This document shows, in pieces, positions 1-11,528 of a stretch of 64,000 nucleotides of DNA (the first letter of the stretch is position 1; each line of letters begins with the position of its first letter). Below the pieces are notes generated by a model. It ran no database searches. It saw only the letters and a program-made list of their open reading frames with translations, and was not told where the DNA came from. The stretch is from the NCBI GenBank assembly GCA_964036665.1, contig OZ038529.1, positions 868,001 through 932,000 on the forward strand, read 5' to 3'. Source of the stretch: Gordius sp. MW1 (taxonomy: Eukaryota > Nematomorpha > Gordioida > Gordea > Gordiidae). Position numbers and translations under genes: made by a program.

Positions 1-31
1 AATTTTGCGCTATAACAGTCAATTTGCCTTC

Positions 32-224
32 TATTACAATTGGGGATCTTTATTTACTACAGACAGGTTTTGGAGCGATACAATAATAGAAAGTAAGTAA
101 AAACGTGTATATCCAACGTATTTGATGCATTCCGCATATAACCAATTAACGATAATTTGATTGACAACACATCGGTAAATAACATATCCCCTGAGGCACT
201 TCGCACTCCAATTACCTCTCAACA
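32..224 (-). repeat. 3' LTR of the Ty3/gypsy element
   Basis: This 193-bp copy matches 3943-4135 with a handful of substitutions. It begins just after the target duplication ccttc and ends next to the purine tract. The few differences between the two LTRs suggest a fairly recent insertion. Confidence 0.92.
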
Positions 225-286
225 GTTCCCCCCTTTTCACAGACAAAATCCTTAAGGTTTGCTGGCAGTTTCCGCTACGCTGCGGG

Positions 287-388
287 TATCTAGGTTCTTC
301 TCTAGGCGTTCCTGACTGTTTTTGAATTTGTTCCCTTCTAGGTTCTTCTCTAGGCGTTCCTGACTGGTTTTGCATTTGTTCCCTTATA
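287..388. repeat. 51-bp tandem duplication near the 3' end of the Ty3/gypsy element
   Basis: A unit containing taggttcttctctaggcgtt occurs twice in a row with only a few substitutions. It lies between the integrase fragment and the purine tract. It may be a length-variable part of the pol tail or the 3' untranslated region. Confidence 0.8.
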
Positions 389-479
389 GCACTTGTTCCC
401 GCTTCCCTTTCTGATGATATCCTTTGCGGCCACCCGTTCTCTTGTCCCAGTGTGGTCCAATCCAAGATTTTCTGTTTCC

Positions 480-674
480 TTACTTGATCCACGTGTCGGT
501 GGTGTTTTCTTCCCTGTGCCCTACATCGTAGCACCGACTACCGTGCTTGGCTTTTATCGTGCCTTCTACCCATTTGCTTGGTCCTACAAACATACGTACC
601 CAAACCAAGTCTCCTACGTTGAACATCCGCGGGTTCCCGGTCTCTACCCATTGTTGTGGTACGGTTTCCCTCAA
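480..674 (-). pseudogene. Integrase C-terminal fragment, Ty3/gypsy
   Basis: The segment FNVGDLVWVR followed by KWVEGTIKAKHG resembles the GPY/F-type C-terminal module of Ty3/gypsy integrases (established family knowledge). It sits at the expected place between the integrase core and the 3' LTR. It is only 64 codons long and is isolated by stops. Confidence 0.65.
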
Positions 675-972
675 TACCTTTCATTTGGTTCGCATACGCC
701 TTTTTAGCATCACCTCTGCTGGGCTTTTATTGGTTGTGGGGTGTTTTGTAGATCTGTAGTTTTCTAAAAATCTACTTAGCCCTACTTCCGACTCGTTTCT
801 AATAATGGCTTCTTTAATTAATCGTACATATCTTTCTGCCAGACCGTTAGACGCAGGATGGTAAGGAGCTGTCTATCGCTGATTAATCCCTCTCATCTTG
901 CAAAAATTCTGTAATTCCTGCCCTTTGAATTGCCGGCCGATATCTGATATCAACCATGGCGGATTTCCAGAT

Positions 973-1875
973 CTAGCAAATGTTTCGACAAGTTTTTTTT
1001 ATAATGGTGGTCGCTGTGGTGTCTTCTAATTTAAACACTTCTACCAATTTCGAGCTATTGTCCACCATCACCATGTATGACTTACCCTTGAGAGGACCCA
1101 TGATATCGATATGTACTTGAACCCACGGTTTATGGCTAGGTTGACACTCTATCAACGGTGCCTTCTTCGCCGCCGCGGCAATGTAATTGCAATTCCGGCA
1201 CCCTTTCGCTACGCTCAATAAGTCATCGTCGAGATTAGGCCACCATATATACTGCCCCTCCACTTCTTGCATCCGCTTGATACCCACGTGGCCCCTATGT
1301 AATTTTTGGAGTACCGCTCCTCTTAACTTAGCCGGAATTAATATTCGTGGTCCTTTGTAAAATATTATGCTTTTGGCTTCGTGTAACTTTGGCAGGTGTT
1401 TTTCGTAGGAGCGTTTTAGCCCATACGCGACCATTGTGTTTTGTTTACCTCTAATCCACTCTTTTAATAGTCGCAGCCCCGGGTCGTCCAAGGTATGTTG
1501 TCTTACTACGTCCAATGATATAAACGGATTCGTCGAGTCTTCTGGCATTTCCTCGCTAACCTGATACGCGTTTTTGTTCGGTTTTCTAGACAAGAAATCT
1601 GCCGCGTTTTCGGATCCCTTGTTGTACACAAACTTGGTCGTGTAGCCTGATACCATGAGCGCCCTCCTAGTTAGACGTGGTGACCATTGTTCCTTGCCCC
1701 TTTTGCTCTGATAGAATATATATACTAGAGGTCTATGATCCGTCATGATTGTAACGCTTCGTCCTTGTATATATTCATTGAACTTTTTTATTCCATTAAC
1801 CACCGCAAGGGCCTCTCGTTCGATCCTTGAATATCGGCTTTCGCTATCGTTTAACGCTCTTGAAGCATAGGCCAT
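973..1875 (-). pseudogene. RNase H and integrase N-terminal/core start, Ty3/gypsy
   Basis: The 300-residue frame opens with AYASRALN and has the TDHRPL segment with a catalytic aspartate of RNase H. It then runs through the linker into an HHCC integrase zinc finger (HRGHVG, then CRNCNY). The integrase core starts with HIDIMGP and continues to a second aspartate in MVMVDN before the frame stops. The second half of the integrase core is not readable in one frame. Confidence 0.85.
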
Positions 1876-1919
1876 TACTCTCCAATTCTCCCCTGGTGCT
1901 CGTTGCTGTAAGATTGCGC

Positions 1920-2270
1920 CTAACCCTTGCCAGAGGCGTCTACGACCAAACCAGTCTCCCCATCTCCATTAAAGTATGCCAGTACGGGGGCTTTAGTAAG
2001 CGCGGACTTGATGGCTTCGAATGCGTCTTGTTGTTCTCCACCCCAGTGGTACAGCACGTTTTTTTTCATGAGTTTCTGAATCGGGTGCACGATTTTGGCG
2101 TAGTCCTTAATAAACTTTGAAAAATATGCTGTTAACCCCAAGAACGATTTTATTTCATTTTCGTTTGTTAAATTTTTCCACTGCTTGACCAGTTCGGCTT
2201 TATTGTCGTTGATTTGAATTCCCTTGTTACTTAATACATATTCCAAAAATGTTACTTCCTTCGCCCACAA
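1920..2270 (-). pseudogene. Reverse transcriptase connection and RNase H start, Ty3/gypsy
   Basis: The frame contains the conserved KSFLGL segment and a run of residues ending in VVDASGKG, the first catalytic aspartate region of RNase H. It follows the palm fragment after a frame break near 2290 and precedes the rest of RNase H at 1875. The order agrees with the Ty3/gypsy layout. Confidence 0.82.
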
Positions 2271-2297
2271 GATGCTCTTAAATGTTTGGCACGAAAC

Positions 2298-2642
2298 CTA
2301 TTTTTGTAACGTTTCTAGTACTTTGAGTAACCGCTCGTTGTGGATTTCTTCCGTTTCCCCCGCGATTAGTATATCATCAATGTATACCGCTACCCCCTCC
2401 ATGCCTCCTAATATCTGATCCATTGTTTTTTGGAAAATCGCCGCGGCGCAATTTAAGCCAAAAGGCATTCGGTTTTGGTTAACTTTAAATAGGCCCTTGT
2501 GCGTGGAGATAGTCAATCGTTGGCTCGTTTCTGGACCTAATTCGAGTTGTAAGTACGCTTTCGTTAGGTCCAGCTTAGTAAAACAACACGCGTTATCGAG
2601 TTTATTTAACAAATCGTCGATTTTGGGTAAGGGGTACAACAA
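2298..2642 (-). pseudogene. Reverse transcriptase palm, Ty3/gypsy
   Basis: This 114-residue frame contains the LPKIDDLL motif, the FTKLDLTKAY motif with its catalytic aspartate, the MPFGL motif, and the active-site YIDDILI box. Those are the core motifs of Ty3/gypsy reverse transcriptase in the right order. The neighbouring RNase H segment lies in a different frame. Confidence 0.88.
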
Positions 2643-2733
2643 TCCTTGAGCGTATTTGTTTATAGTAAACCGGTAATCAATACATAAACGAAGAGTCCCA
2701 TCGCTTTTTCATGGGTACCACTGGACTGACTCA

Positions 2734-3279
2734 TCATGAGAAATCGATCGGTTCTATCACCCCGTCTCTGACCCATTTGTCCAGCTCTTCTTCTACTTCT
2801 TTCTTCCACGCCATCGGCACCCTTCGTGCGGGGATAAATACGGGATCTATGCCCACTTTTAACGGTACTTCCACCGTTATTCCCTTGACTGCTTTTGAAA
2901 ATTCGTTTAGCTGGCCCTCCCATTGCTTCATCACGTGCCGGATCGCGGACTTGGAATCCTTCGGTCTTTCTACGTAATTTACCGCGAACCGTTCCGCCGC
3001 AGCTCTGGAGTTCCAACGAATTCGTCGCCATATTTCTGGCTCAAATTCTTGGATCCAATCGATCTCACACAACGGCGGCCCAGCTACGTCTGCTATCAAT
3101 AACGACAGCTGTTTTCTCGTGTCCCCCATTCGGACATCAGCTTGCACCTTGGCTCCGATCTTTATTTCCTCGTGGCCGTACGCGTACACCGTCGGGACGG
3201 GCTCTTTGTTGCGTGGGATCTCCTTCGCCCATCTTCGCGCCGGTATTATCGTACCGTAGCGCCGGTATCGAAGATGCAT
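2734..3279 (-). pseudogene. Protease end and reverse transcriptase start, Ty3/gypsy
   Basis: The first 70 residues carry the second half of an aspartic protease. A LLIADV segment followed by a DWIQEF segment corresponds to the usual ILGRDWL region. The rest is the linker and N-terminal part of the reverse transcriptase, including the PARRVP and WVRDGVIEP segments that precede the palm domain. It is out of frame with Gag upstream and with the palm domain downstream, so the polyprotein is interrupted. Confidence 0.78.
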
Positions 3280-3911
3280 TGGAATAATTCGTTATTAATA
3301 TATATATCTACAGTTAACACATCTAAAGCATGTTTTAACTTGGGAATTCGGACCGGCCCAGGCCACGCTTCTCGTCCCGCCACTACGCTCCACGCCTCTT
3401 CGGACCCGTCTTGCAAAGTGCTTAGCTCCCCGTTTATCGTCTCGGCCGTTAACGCCAGCTCGCGTAGGCGGTCCCATTTGATGTCATTTTCTGCCAACAG
3501 TCTCGTCTGTAAGCTTCTATCGCGCAATCCTATAATGAATTGGTCGACGACTCTGTTCTGCAATTCTTCGTTTCTGAAGTTGCAGCTGTTAGCTCCGGCC
3601 TTGAGTCTATTAGCGTACGTGTCTATCGTCTCTCCCTGGCCTTGTCGGACCTTTGAGAATTCATACCTCTTTGCCCTCGCGCATGAATTCCTTTGGAATA
3701 ATTTTTTTAACCGATTTTTAGCTTCTTCATATGTAATTTCTGTCAACTCTTGAGGTCTATAATCCTCTAGTATTAATTGGAATGCCTCCCCATCAAGGCT
3801 GGTTAATAATAGAGCTGCTTTTTGCTCATCTGTCTCCGTGTTATTGCTCCTTAGGAATAGCTCAAATTGTGTTATAAAGTCGATGTTAGCCGTTGTTTTA
3901 TATTTCTGCAT
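3246..3911 (-). pseudogene. Gag plus start of protease, Ty3/gypsy
   Basis: A 221-residue frame opens with an ATG at 3911. It reads as a retrotransposon Gag capsid-like domain with several alpha-helical stretches, then passes straight into a protease segment ending in the catalytic DTGA motif near residue 216. No CCHC zinc knuckle is visible between capsid and protease, where one is usual. The frame then stops and the protease continues in another frame from 3279, so a frameshift separates the halves. Confidence 0.8.
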
Positions 3912-3942
3912 TCCCGCGTAAGCTTATCCTTTACGTCGCCAC

Positions 3943-4135
3943 TATTACAATTGAGGATCCTTATTTACTACAGACAGGTTTCGGAGCGATACAATAATAG
4001 AAAGTAAGTAAAAACGTGTATATCCAACGTATATAATGCATTCCGCATATAACCAATTAACAATAATTTGATTGATAACACATCGGTAAATAACATATCC
4101 CCTGAGGCACTTCGCACTCCAATTACCTCTCTACA
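3943..4135 (-). repeat. 5' LTR of the Ty3/gypsy element
   Basis: This is the partner of 32-224 and is followed on the plus strand by the second ccttc duplication. The internal side, read on the minus strand, starts GTGGCGACG, where the primer binding site should lie. I cannot match that stretch to a particular tRNA with confidence. Confidence 0.9.
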
Positions 4136-4140
4136 CCTTC

Positions 4141-6314
4141 CTCACTAGTTTATAAATTAGAGTAAACGTCAATAAATTTATTTAATACAAAATATAGATG
4201 GCGCTATATCCTTAAACAAACTTTCGTGACTGTTTTTATTTTTTATGTATTGTTTAAATAATAATTATTTTAAAATGCTGTTTATAATACTACCCAATTC
4301 AATATTTTTCATTTTACCTTTATAAGATTATTTAATTAATAGAAAATACGAATATCCATATAATCACTACTTTACAATGTTATCATTAAAATGGTGGAAA
4401 AAGGGGTACACATTTGTGCGTTGATGAGCAGTCTATCTAGTCTATGGATCAATAGAATTAATCTTTAAAGTGAGACCTATTAATTTACTGTTAATATAAT
4501 TTTTTAAAGTTCCAAATAATACTCTTTACTTATTTACATATGTATTTGAATGTTTGGGGCCGGGCTCGTACTGGCCTACCAGGTCCGAGGGCTCTCAAAT
4601 ATTTTAATTTTTGCCCGAGTTGTATCAGGTTCGCCCTCGAGCCGCTCGTGTAGAGCTTTAAATGCTAGTATTTATCAAAGATATAGATAGATTAAGTTTT
4701 TGCTCTTACAATGTGCGGGTAAGCTTTTTCAGCTTCTTTATAGTCCTTCTTTATTTTTACTAGTAATTCCTACTCAACCATCCTTTCTGCAACTTATTAG
4801 CATGTACAATTTACGCGACAGAATTTTTGGTAAAACTTAAAATATGTGCACCATATTTTTTACAAATTGAACAATAATCAAGAAGATTTATTATTGATAT
4901 TAGCCAAAAAATATTTCAATAAGCATATAAGTAACAATAAGCACATTATAATTAGGTCAAGCAAAAAGTTGACTTTATGATGAAAATATCCCTAACAATA
5001 ATTATTTGTATGGCTGAGCAAAAGCAAAAAAGATTAGTTTGGAATAGTAGGAGATATTTTCGAAATAATTCATACAGTTCATATATATTAATCTAGATAT
5101 TTATCTTTTTTTATATTGAGCTATTGCAAATCATTTCTGAGAATAAATTGTTTGTCTTTTATCTTGCTCAAAGTTGTTAAAAAATTTTTTATGTATTTTT
5201 TGAACAATCTCATTGACAACAAAGTTTTGAGGTATTTGTGTCTTGCCGTGTAGATAATATTGACTCAATAAGCATTAGAGTTGCACTATATAGACTAAGA
5301 TGCTATATATAATATAAGCTTATTAAAAACCCTTTTATCTTAGAATAAGTCTGTATAATCATCCTATAGTTTTTAAACGTAAAGCATAGAAAGCATATTA
5401 AAATGATCATCTGTAAATTCCCTCGAGAATCGATATGCACCTATGACCACGATTATTTAAAATATGGTAATTTTGGAAAATGACTTGGTATGCTTCTTTC
5501 ATATTTTCATTTTACATACATATCTTTAGTTTTTGACGGAACTTGCGAAATTAGCGTCTAAAGCCAAATCTTTAGGCTCTCTAAGGTTTTGCATGAAAAG
5601 ATGTAATTTCAGCTTTGTAATGTTTATAATTATAACAAATAGATGAGGGATTATCACATAAGCATCGTAAACACAAAAAGGATAAGGATGTTAATATACC
5701 ATCTTCATCTTCACCACATTCAAATTTGCCATTAGAAAATTTAACAAATAAATGCTATGTTATTATTAGAGTTACACTGGGAAGGAGTAAAAAGATTAGC
5801 ACCTTAGTAAAAAAAAATATTTTAATAATTAGTTATATTTGTATAGATTTTAATACAGTATAAATAATTTGAATTTATATATTTGACAATTTCTACTTTA
5901 ATTTTACATTTTAGGTAGCACACAAAGATGTAACTAAATTTCAGCAGGTTTATCAATTGCTATGCAATTCCTAAATTAATATAAGAATTTATAATTTAAT
6001 ATGTTTTTCGATAACTATATAATCTATGTTTAGGCATATTTTTCTTTACTCAAAACAAATATGGATGCACTAACAAAAAATAGACCAAAACCAATTAAAA
6101 AAGAGAAAAAATAATGTTGGCCTGTAATGTGAATTGAATGGTATTAAAACATTTTTGTTTCTTTTTATCTTGTTCAAATTAGATTGATACAATGAGTTGA
6201 GCAAATATTTTGGTTGCTCATAAAATATTTGAAGACATTTTATTTACACTTTTATACCACAATTATGTAATATATGTGATAATAAAATCTTGTTTTATTT
6301 TGCTTATAAGCTTC
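4141..6314. other. AT-rich spacer with no recognised gene
   Basis: No open frame or recognisable domain is visible on either strand. At 4556-4670 there is a GC-rich patch (ggggccgggctcg, later gccctcgagccgctcg) that resembles the ends of the GGCC-rich hAT-type repeats elsewhere in the window. I see no clear boundaries for it. Confidence 0.5.
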
Positions 6315-6611
6315 TTAACCCATTAAGACCGGACTATAGAAATCCTCGACAGATTTTCACAAAATTTGGAATTCCTATGTGATTTTGCACCAATAAAACA
6401 AATTGAAAAAAAAACTTGTTTACTGCCATTTTTGAGGTGTCGTATATATCATACGGTAGGACATGCTGTCTTTATGGCTGTATAAAACGAACTTTTAACC
6501 CTATAACTACTCTACTTTCTGTAAAAGCATAGCTGGAGATAAATTGTTTTAAAGTTTATTTCAACATTTATAAAAAATAATCACAGAAAATATGAAATAA
6601 TATTGTAAAAG

Positions 6612-8408
6612 TTATAAAGTATGATATTGAATAAAACAATTTATGTGAAGTCCCACGTTGCATTTTGTGCATATAAATTTCACAGACTTGTGACAAACCC
6701 CACACCTCCTTTGTGTTGGGTTCTTAGCAGGCCAATGTTCAAGCTTATCTAACCGAACCTCGGTATAAACATTGCTGATCCGCTTTGGATATACCGTCCT
6801 CAGTCGGGGAATCATTGGAGTTGATAGTAATGGGATTGTAATCTTTCGCACAAAATTTAACAAAGAAATCCCTTTATGAACTTCACGAAATAAAATCTAA
6901 GAATTTACTACGGCAGCATTTAGGCAAAATCGCACTATGGGCCAATACCATTTTTTAGATCGTATGCTCACCCGATAAGAGCCCCGAAATTGGTTGAAGA
7001 GGTCAACACCCCCCACTCCCTTATTGTACTCGCTAATAATGGTGGGTTGAGGTACTGTAATTGGACTCTTGGCCGACCTGCTATATCTATTGCATTTTGT
7101 TATTGTGCTAGCCAGGACATCTGTCCGGTTAGTTGCCAGTGTGACCTGGCTGTTATCGTTCCATCTGAACAATTGAATTTTAGAATTTTTTTTCTGTAGG
7201 ACTCGCCAAAATCCTCTTGGCTCCTTTTTTAAATCTTCAAGGGGTGCATTTTTGATTCTATCACTCCGTATCGTACCTGTAAGTCTAATTGATTGCTTAG
7301 CCAAATCTTGCAAAAAAGGTAAAGAATTGAAGAAGTTATCAATGTATACATGACTTTGTGGAGGGACATACCCTGTGACCAGCTTTTTGACAATCGCAGA
7401 ACCGAGGGGTACTCCGACTTCTCGTTCTTCGCGCCCTTCATATAACTTAAAGCGACAGCAATATCCATTGGGTTTGTTCAAGCACCAAAATTTAACCCAA
7501 ATCTTATAAGCTTACCACGGATAAATTGTTTCAAATGAAATCTACCATAGTAGGGCTCCATGGCCTCATCTAAAGAATATATCATCGGATTAGGCGCAAT
7601 ATATTTTTCAAAATTGTTGTTGATATGGTTCATTAAAACATTAACTTTTTTTATGCTTCCAAGTTCCCTGTTAATATTGTTATCAGAAAAGTGTAAATAC
7701 TTAAAAGTAGTATTGAACCTATCTCTTGCCATACAATTAACAATGGCACTATTATTAACATCTACCTGAGTCTGCCAATATAGTCGCTTTTGTGGCAACT
7801 TACAATACCCTGATAATAACAACACACCTAGCAGTGTAAATTTCATCACATGAAACATTAAAAGTTTCATCACTATACTTATATTTAGCATATTTTTCAC
7901 TTTCTCTACATATAATCTCTATTAAACTTGGATCCCAAAATAGTTGGAACACTTGTAAAGGTGTCAGGGCATCTTTTTGTATAAAAGTCAATATGTTTGG
8001 AACATTTTCTTTAATATTTTGAATTTTAAATTTTGTATGTTCATTAGTTTCTGGCATAAGATTTATTGGACTCCAAGATAAGAGTTTTTGTTTTTTTGAA
8101 GGATTGTCATTTTTATAATTTGGGATAGGAATTTCTATTAACATTTCTGTAGTTAATTGAATTACTTCATTATCTATATCTCTTATTAAAACTTCAGCTT
8201 TTCTTGATAGGACCCCAGGTCCTAACTTATGAGGATCATTAATAAACTTCATTTTCATCCTCTGAAATTTCATCTTTATCAGAATCAAGATAGTCTGGAG
8301 GTGGAAACAAGGCCAGATCAATTTGTTGAACATTGCTCAATAAGGTAGTATTAGATTCCAATAGAGTAAGCACTTCTTCTGTATTCAAAGGCCTACGGTA
8401 TGATATAT
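6612..8408 (-). pseudogene. piggyBac transposase, frameshifted
   Basis: Minus-strand frames together cover a DDE transposase of the piggyBac family. An acidic N-terminal region lies at about 8262-8408. The transposase start lies at 7800-8333 and 7478-7900, with the first catalytic aspartate in SLDEAMEP. The segment 6897-7481 carries YIDNFF (second aspartate) and GVGGVDLFNQ (third aspartate). The segment 6612-6863 carries a C-terminal cysteine-rich domain with the pattern CGVC, CTKC, HINC. At least two frame changes (near 7480 and 7830-7900) break the protein. A short coding start (MPSLTRKSK, 8565-8625) followed by a GTAAGT donor may be a 5' exon, but its phase did not match my best acceptor. 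Confidence 0.85.
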
Positions 8409-8713
8409 ACGACACTCAATTTTAAAGACATATTTTAATATTAAAGTCTTATAAATTTTATATAAAAAACATATCATTTTAAAGAGAAATTTTTATAGTT
8501 TAATAATATATCAAATTAAATTAATTAAATATTGTTTATATAAACTTTATTAACAAATACTTACGAAGGTTCTGTTTTTTCGAATTTCTAGAATTACACT
8601 TGCTTTTACGAGTTAAAGAAGGCATTGAATAAGGAAACACAATAAAAATGATCCACCAGGAAGGTAGATCACATTTTAAGCTTCAATAAAAACTATGTTT
8701 GATAATATCTAAG

Positions 8714-8891
8714 CATGGGCGTACGCAGGGGGGGGCAGGGGGGGGCGGCTGCCCCCCCCCCTAATTTATGAAAAAAAAAATTTTTCAATGCAAAAACATT
8801 GAAAAATTAAAAAAAATTATGTTTTGCCCCCCTCTAAATGAACTTTTGAACGTTTTGCCCCCCCCTAATTCAAAACCTGCGTACGCCCATG
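8714..8891. mobile_element. hAT-type MITE, CATGGGCGTACGC ends, nested in piggyBac
   Basis: Inverted ends catgggcgtacgcagg and cctgcgtacgcccatg enclose long G and C runs. An exact 8-bp duplication tatctaag flanks it (8706-8713 and 8892-8899). The 8-bp duplication size points to the hAT superfamily. Confidence 0.9.
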
Positions 8892-9379
8892 TATCTAAGG
8901 GCCATTAAGTATTAAAATTTTTAGACTAAAAATGGTCTATTTTGCGTATGATAAATACGACGGTAGGTCTAAATGGGTTAATGTATTTTAAACTTTTTTT
9001 TATCAATCACGCCATATTTAATTAAACAATGTTATGAATTGTTAAACATTTAGAGACACGTGGAATTTTTAAATTTGGGAATGCAATCTTTTATTACCCC
9101 GTGTTGCAATTTAATTTTTATATAAGTAATGGGACTGAAAAATAATTGCATCCTATTTTATGTTTTATTTTAATATCAACCATATAATACAATTTAGGTT
9201 TTTATTAGTTTAGTTAAAATTATAGATTGATTAACGTGTTTAATGCACCAACTTCATTTTTTCATTTATCAATAAAATCAAAATATAAATTTTTAATGTT
9301 CCCTCACAGTCTACAATTGTTTAAAGGACCCTTTTCCATTAGTGCTGGTTAATGTTCCCTTAAAAGAGTCTGTGATTAT

Positions 9380-9986
9380 TTAACCCTCGAGAGTATTCCT
9401 AAAAATCCCAAACGCGAGAGTATCCGTGGGGTATAACTCTACCCCACTTTTTAACTTCTTATAACTTTTTGAAATTTTAAACATATGTTTATAAAGGTCT
9501 TAAGATTGATGATATTAATTTTGATTTAAATCTAATTAACATTACAAAACTTATAAACAATTTTCTGGACACCCATTTTTATTTTGGTTATTTTAGAGCT
9601 TCCCCTCATTTTACCTCTTGATATCATATAACTTAAAATAAATCAAAATAAACGTGATTTTTTATTAAAATAATGTTCAAAATGTATTAAAAACACAAAT
9701 TGTAAAAGATATCTTCATAAAAAAATACATACATTTTTTCATATAAAAAAAAAACTAACGTGAGAGTATTTGTGGGGTATAACAGAACCCCACGAGCCAA
9801 AAAAGCTTCTATATTTTAAAAAGTATTAAGCCAAAACCTATGAAATTTTCACCTAACCTAGTTCTTGATATATTAAGCTACTGAAAAGGGCAGATTCATT
9901 AGACTTAAATTGCGTTTTATATTTAAATTTATAATTTGCGTGGGGTACCAAAATACCCCACGAATACTCTCGACCTCGAGGGTTGA
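9380..9986. mobile_element. piggyBac-like non-autonomous element
   Basis: The left end reads TTAA then CCCTCGAGAGTATTC. The right end, read inward, is CCCTCGAGGTCGAGAGTATTC, flanked by TTGA (a decayed TTAA). The core motif gtggggta / taccccac occurs at three places (near 9428, 9773 and 9943) as an internal short inverted repeat. No open frame is seen. The TTAA target and CCC ends suggest mobilisation by a piggyBac-type transposase. Confidence 0.75.
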
Positions 9987-10429
9987 TAAAATTTATGTGA
10001 AAATATTAAAAAATAATTTATCCCTTCCTAAATGTTAAACATCATGGCGGGCGAGACAAGCAAATATTGGCCAACATTTAATTAAATCCAATATTTCTTA
10101 AAGATGACTCTTAGGAAGTATTATGCTTATACGGTGTGCTTGACATAAGCTTTTAAAACCCCAGAATTTTATTAATGTGAAAATGTTACATTTTAACAAC
10201 TGGAGAAATTTTTTTAAATATCGGGCTAATTAAAAGCATGGGCAGCCAAGGGAGGGACAGAAAGTCCTTCCCTTCCCCCTTATAAAAATAAAAAATAAAT
10301 TTTTACTAATAAATAAATAAATTATTAAATGACTTAAGAGTATTGTTGTATAAAGGACTAAGTGACTTATATATACTTTAAAAGTTTATATACACTTTTG
10401 AATTAAATTTTTGCCAAAAAGTTTTTAAT

Positions 10430-10830
10430 CCTTGGTGTTCTTTTTCACTTGTTCATCTACCAGAAAAGCGAGTAGTATTTTTAGAAAAAATTAGGATTAA
10501 AATGTTGTTTATTCGATGTCGAAACATTATAAAGGCGAAGTATAAACATGGGAAATACATAAAATATAAAAGCGGGTAAGAAATAAAAATAAATTAATCA
10601 TAATTCGTATGCGTCGCATGTAAAATCCATTAAAAGCGATCAGCTGTCGGCCAGGGTTTAAAATTATACTTCGCGACTAAAATACAGGCTATTTTTTGTT
10701 TAAGTAATTGGTGTAATACGACTGATTTCATTGAAACGTTTAATGACAGCTGGTCGAAAAGTCCCAGAGCATGAGGCAACTAGGAGGGCCTGGTATTTGG
10801 TCGTTAGTTCTCTTTGGCCATCTGAATGAA
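10430..10830 (-). pseudogene. Non-LTR retrotransposon 3' fragment
   Basis: This stretch is similar along its length to 12190-12562. Translated on the minus strand it gives a decayed form of the same C-terminal region, with scattered stops. The shared landmarks are the cagctgtcggccagg segment and the later gaggcaac and gggcctggtat segments. Confidence 0.65.
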
Positions 10831-11367
10831 AACCTGATTTCCCTTTCATACCTTGATAAATTTTTCAGCTATACTTATTATGCAAATAATTGCAGAAAAT
10901 AGTGATTTGACTATCTGATAACATTGGCAACTCAGATAAAATTAGAAGAAACCATGTTGACTAACAATTTTTTTATTAGCCAAAACTAATTTTGATGTTA
11001 AATTTTGATCTCGATTTGTTAAGAGGCAAAATTTTCGTATTAATATTTCAACTAAATCCATTGAAGTTTATTTAAATTAACAATTTATCTCCTGGATCGA
11101 ATCTTTTTTATAAAAATTAATGAACTGTTTCGATAAAAAACAGGTTTTAAGTAACTCAAAATCTTGTTTCCTCAAGATTCGTCAATTATTATGTAAGAAA
11201 TTCTAGGGTTTTAGGCTGAATTTAACTGAAGTGATTTAAATGGCGCAAACATCAGCTAAAATAAGATGGTATGTGGCTTTGTCTCACTCTTAAGAGACCT
11301 GCAGTCTCAAGACAATTCTCGTCACACTAAAAACTAACAAATTTTGTTGAATTCCTAATATAACTAC

Positions 11368-11520
11368 GATGGGCGTAGCCGGGGGGGGGGCAAGGACAGT
11401 GGCTGCCCCCCTCTAAACTCAAAGATTTGTTGAAATCTGTTAAAACTATGGTTAATGATCATTTTGCCCCTCATTAACCAATCTAGCCCCGTTCTAATTC
11501 CAATGCTGGCTACGCCCATG
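11368..11520. mobile_element. hAT-type MITE, CATGGGCGTAGCC ends
   Basis: The ends read gatgggcgtagccgg and ctggctacgcccatg. The exact 8-bp duplication ataactac flanks it (11360-11367 and 11521-11528). Confidence 0.88.
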
Positions 11521-11528
11521 ATAACTAC

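Larger units (their letters stand above)
32..4135 (-). mobile_element. Ty3/gypsy LTR retrotransposon, near full length, decayed
   Basis: Two 193-bp direct repeats (32-224 and 3943-4135) are nearly identical and are flanked by the 5-bp duplication ccttc (27-31 and 4136-4140), which marks an integrated LTR element. On the minus strand the LTR starts TGT and ends ATA. Reading that strand from 3911 downward gives Gag, protease (DTGA motif), reverse transcriptase (YIDD box), RNase H, integrase zinc finger and core start, and an integrase C-terminal piece. This is the Ty3/gypsy order. A purine tract (225-238) abuts the 3' LTR, as expected of a polypurine tract. The reading frames are broken in several places and no env is seen, so the copy is probably dead. 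The interior of about 3.7 kb is shorter than usual. Confidence 0.93.
6315..8981 (-). mobile_element. piggyBac transposon with TTAA ends
   Basis: The element is bounded by TTAA on both sides (6315-6318 and 8978-8981), with terminal inverted repeats reading CCCATTAAGACC on the left and CCCATTTAGACC on the right. Inside, on the minus strand, is a piggyBac transposase in several frames. A 22-bp inverted subterminal repeat (gtcgtatatatcatac core) lies at about 6432-6454 and 8392-8414. A hAT-type MITE with its own target duplication is nested near the right end (8714-8891). Confidence 0.92.

Noticed and set aside
34..534. 166-codon minus-strand frame across the 3' LTR
   Set aside because: It runs through the purine tract and LTR and has no domain. 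The apparent repeat in it is the 51-bp DNA duplication.
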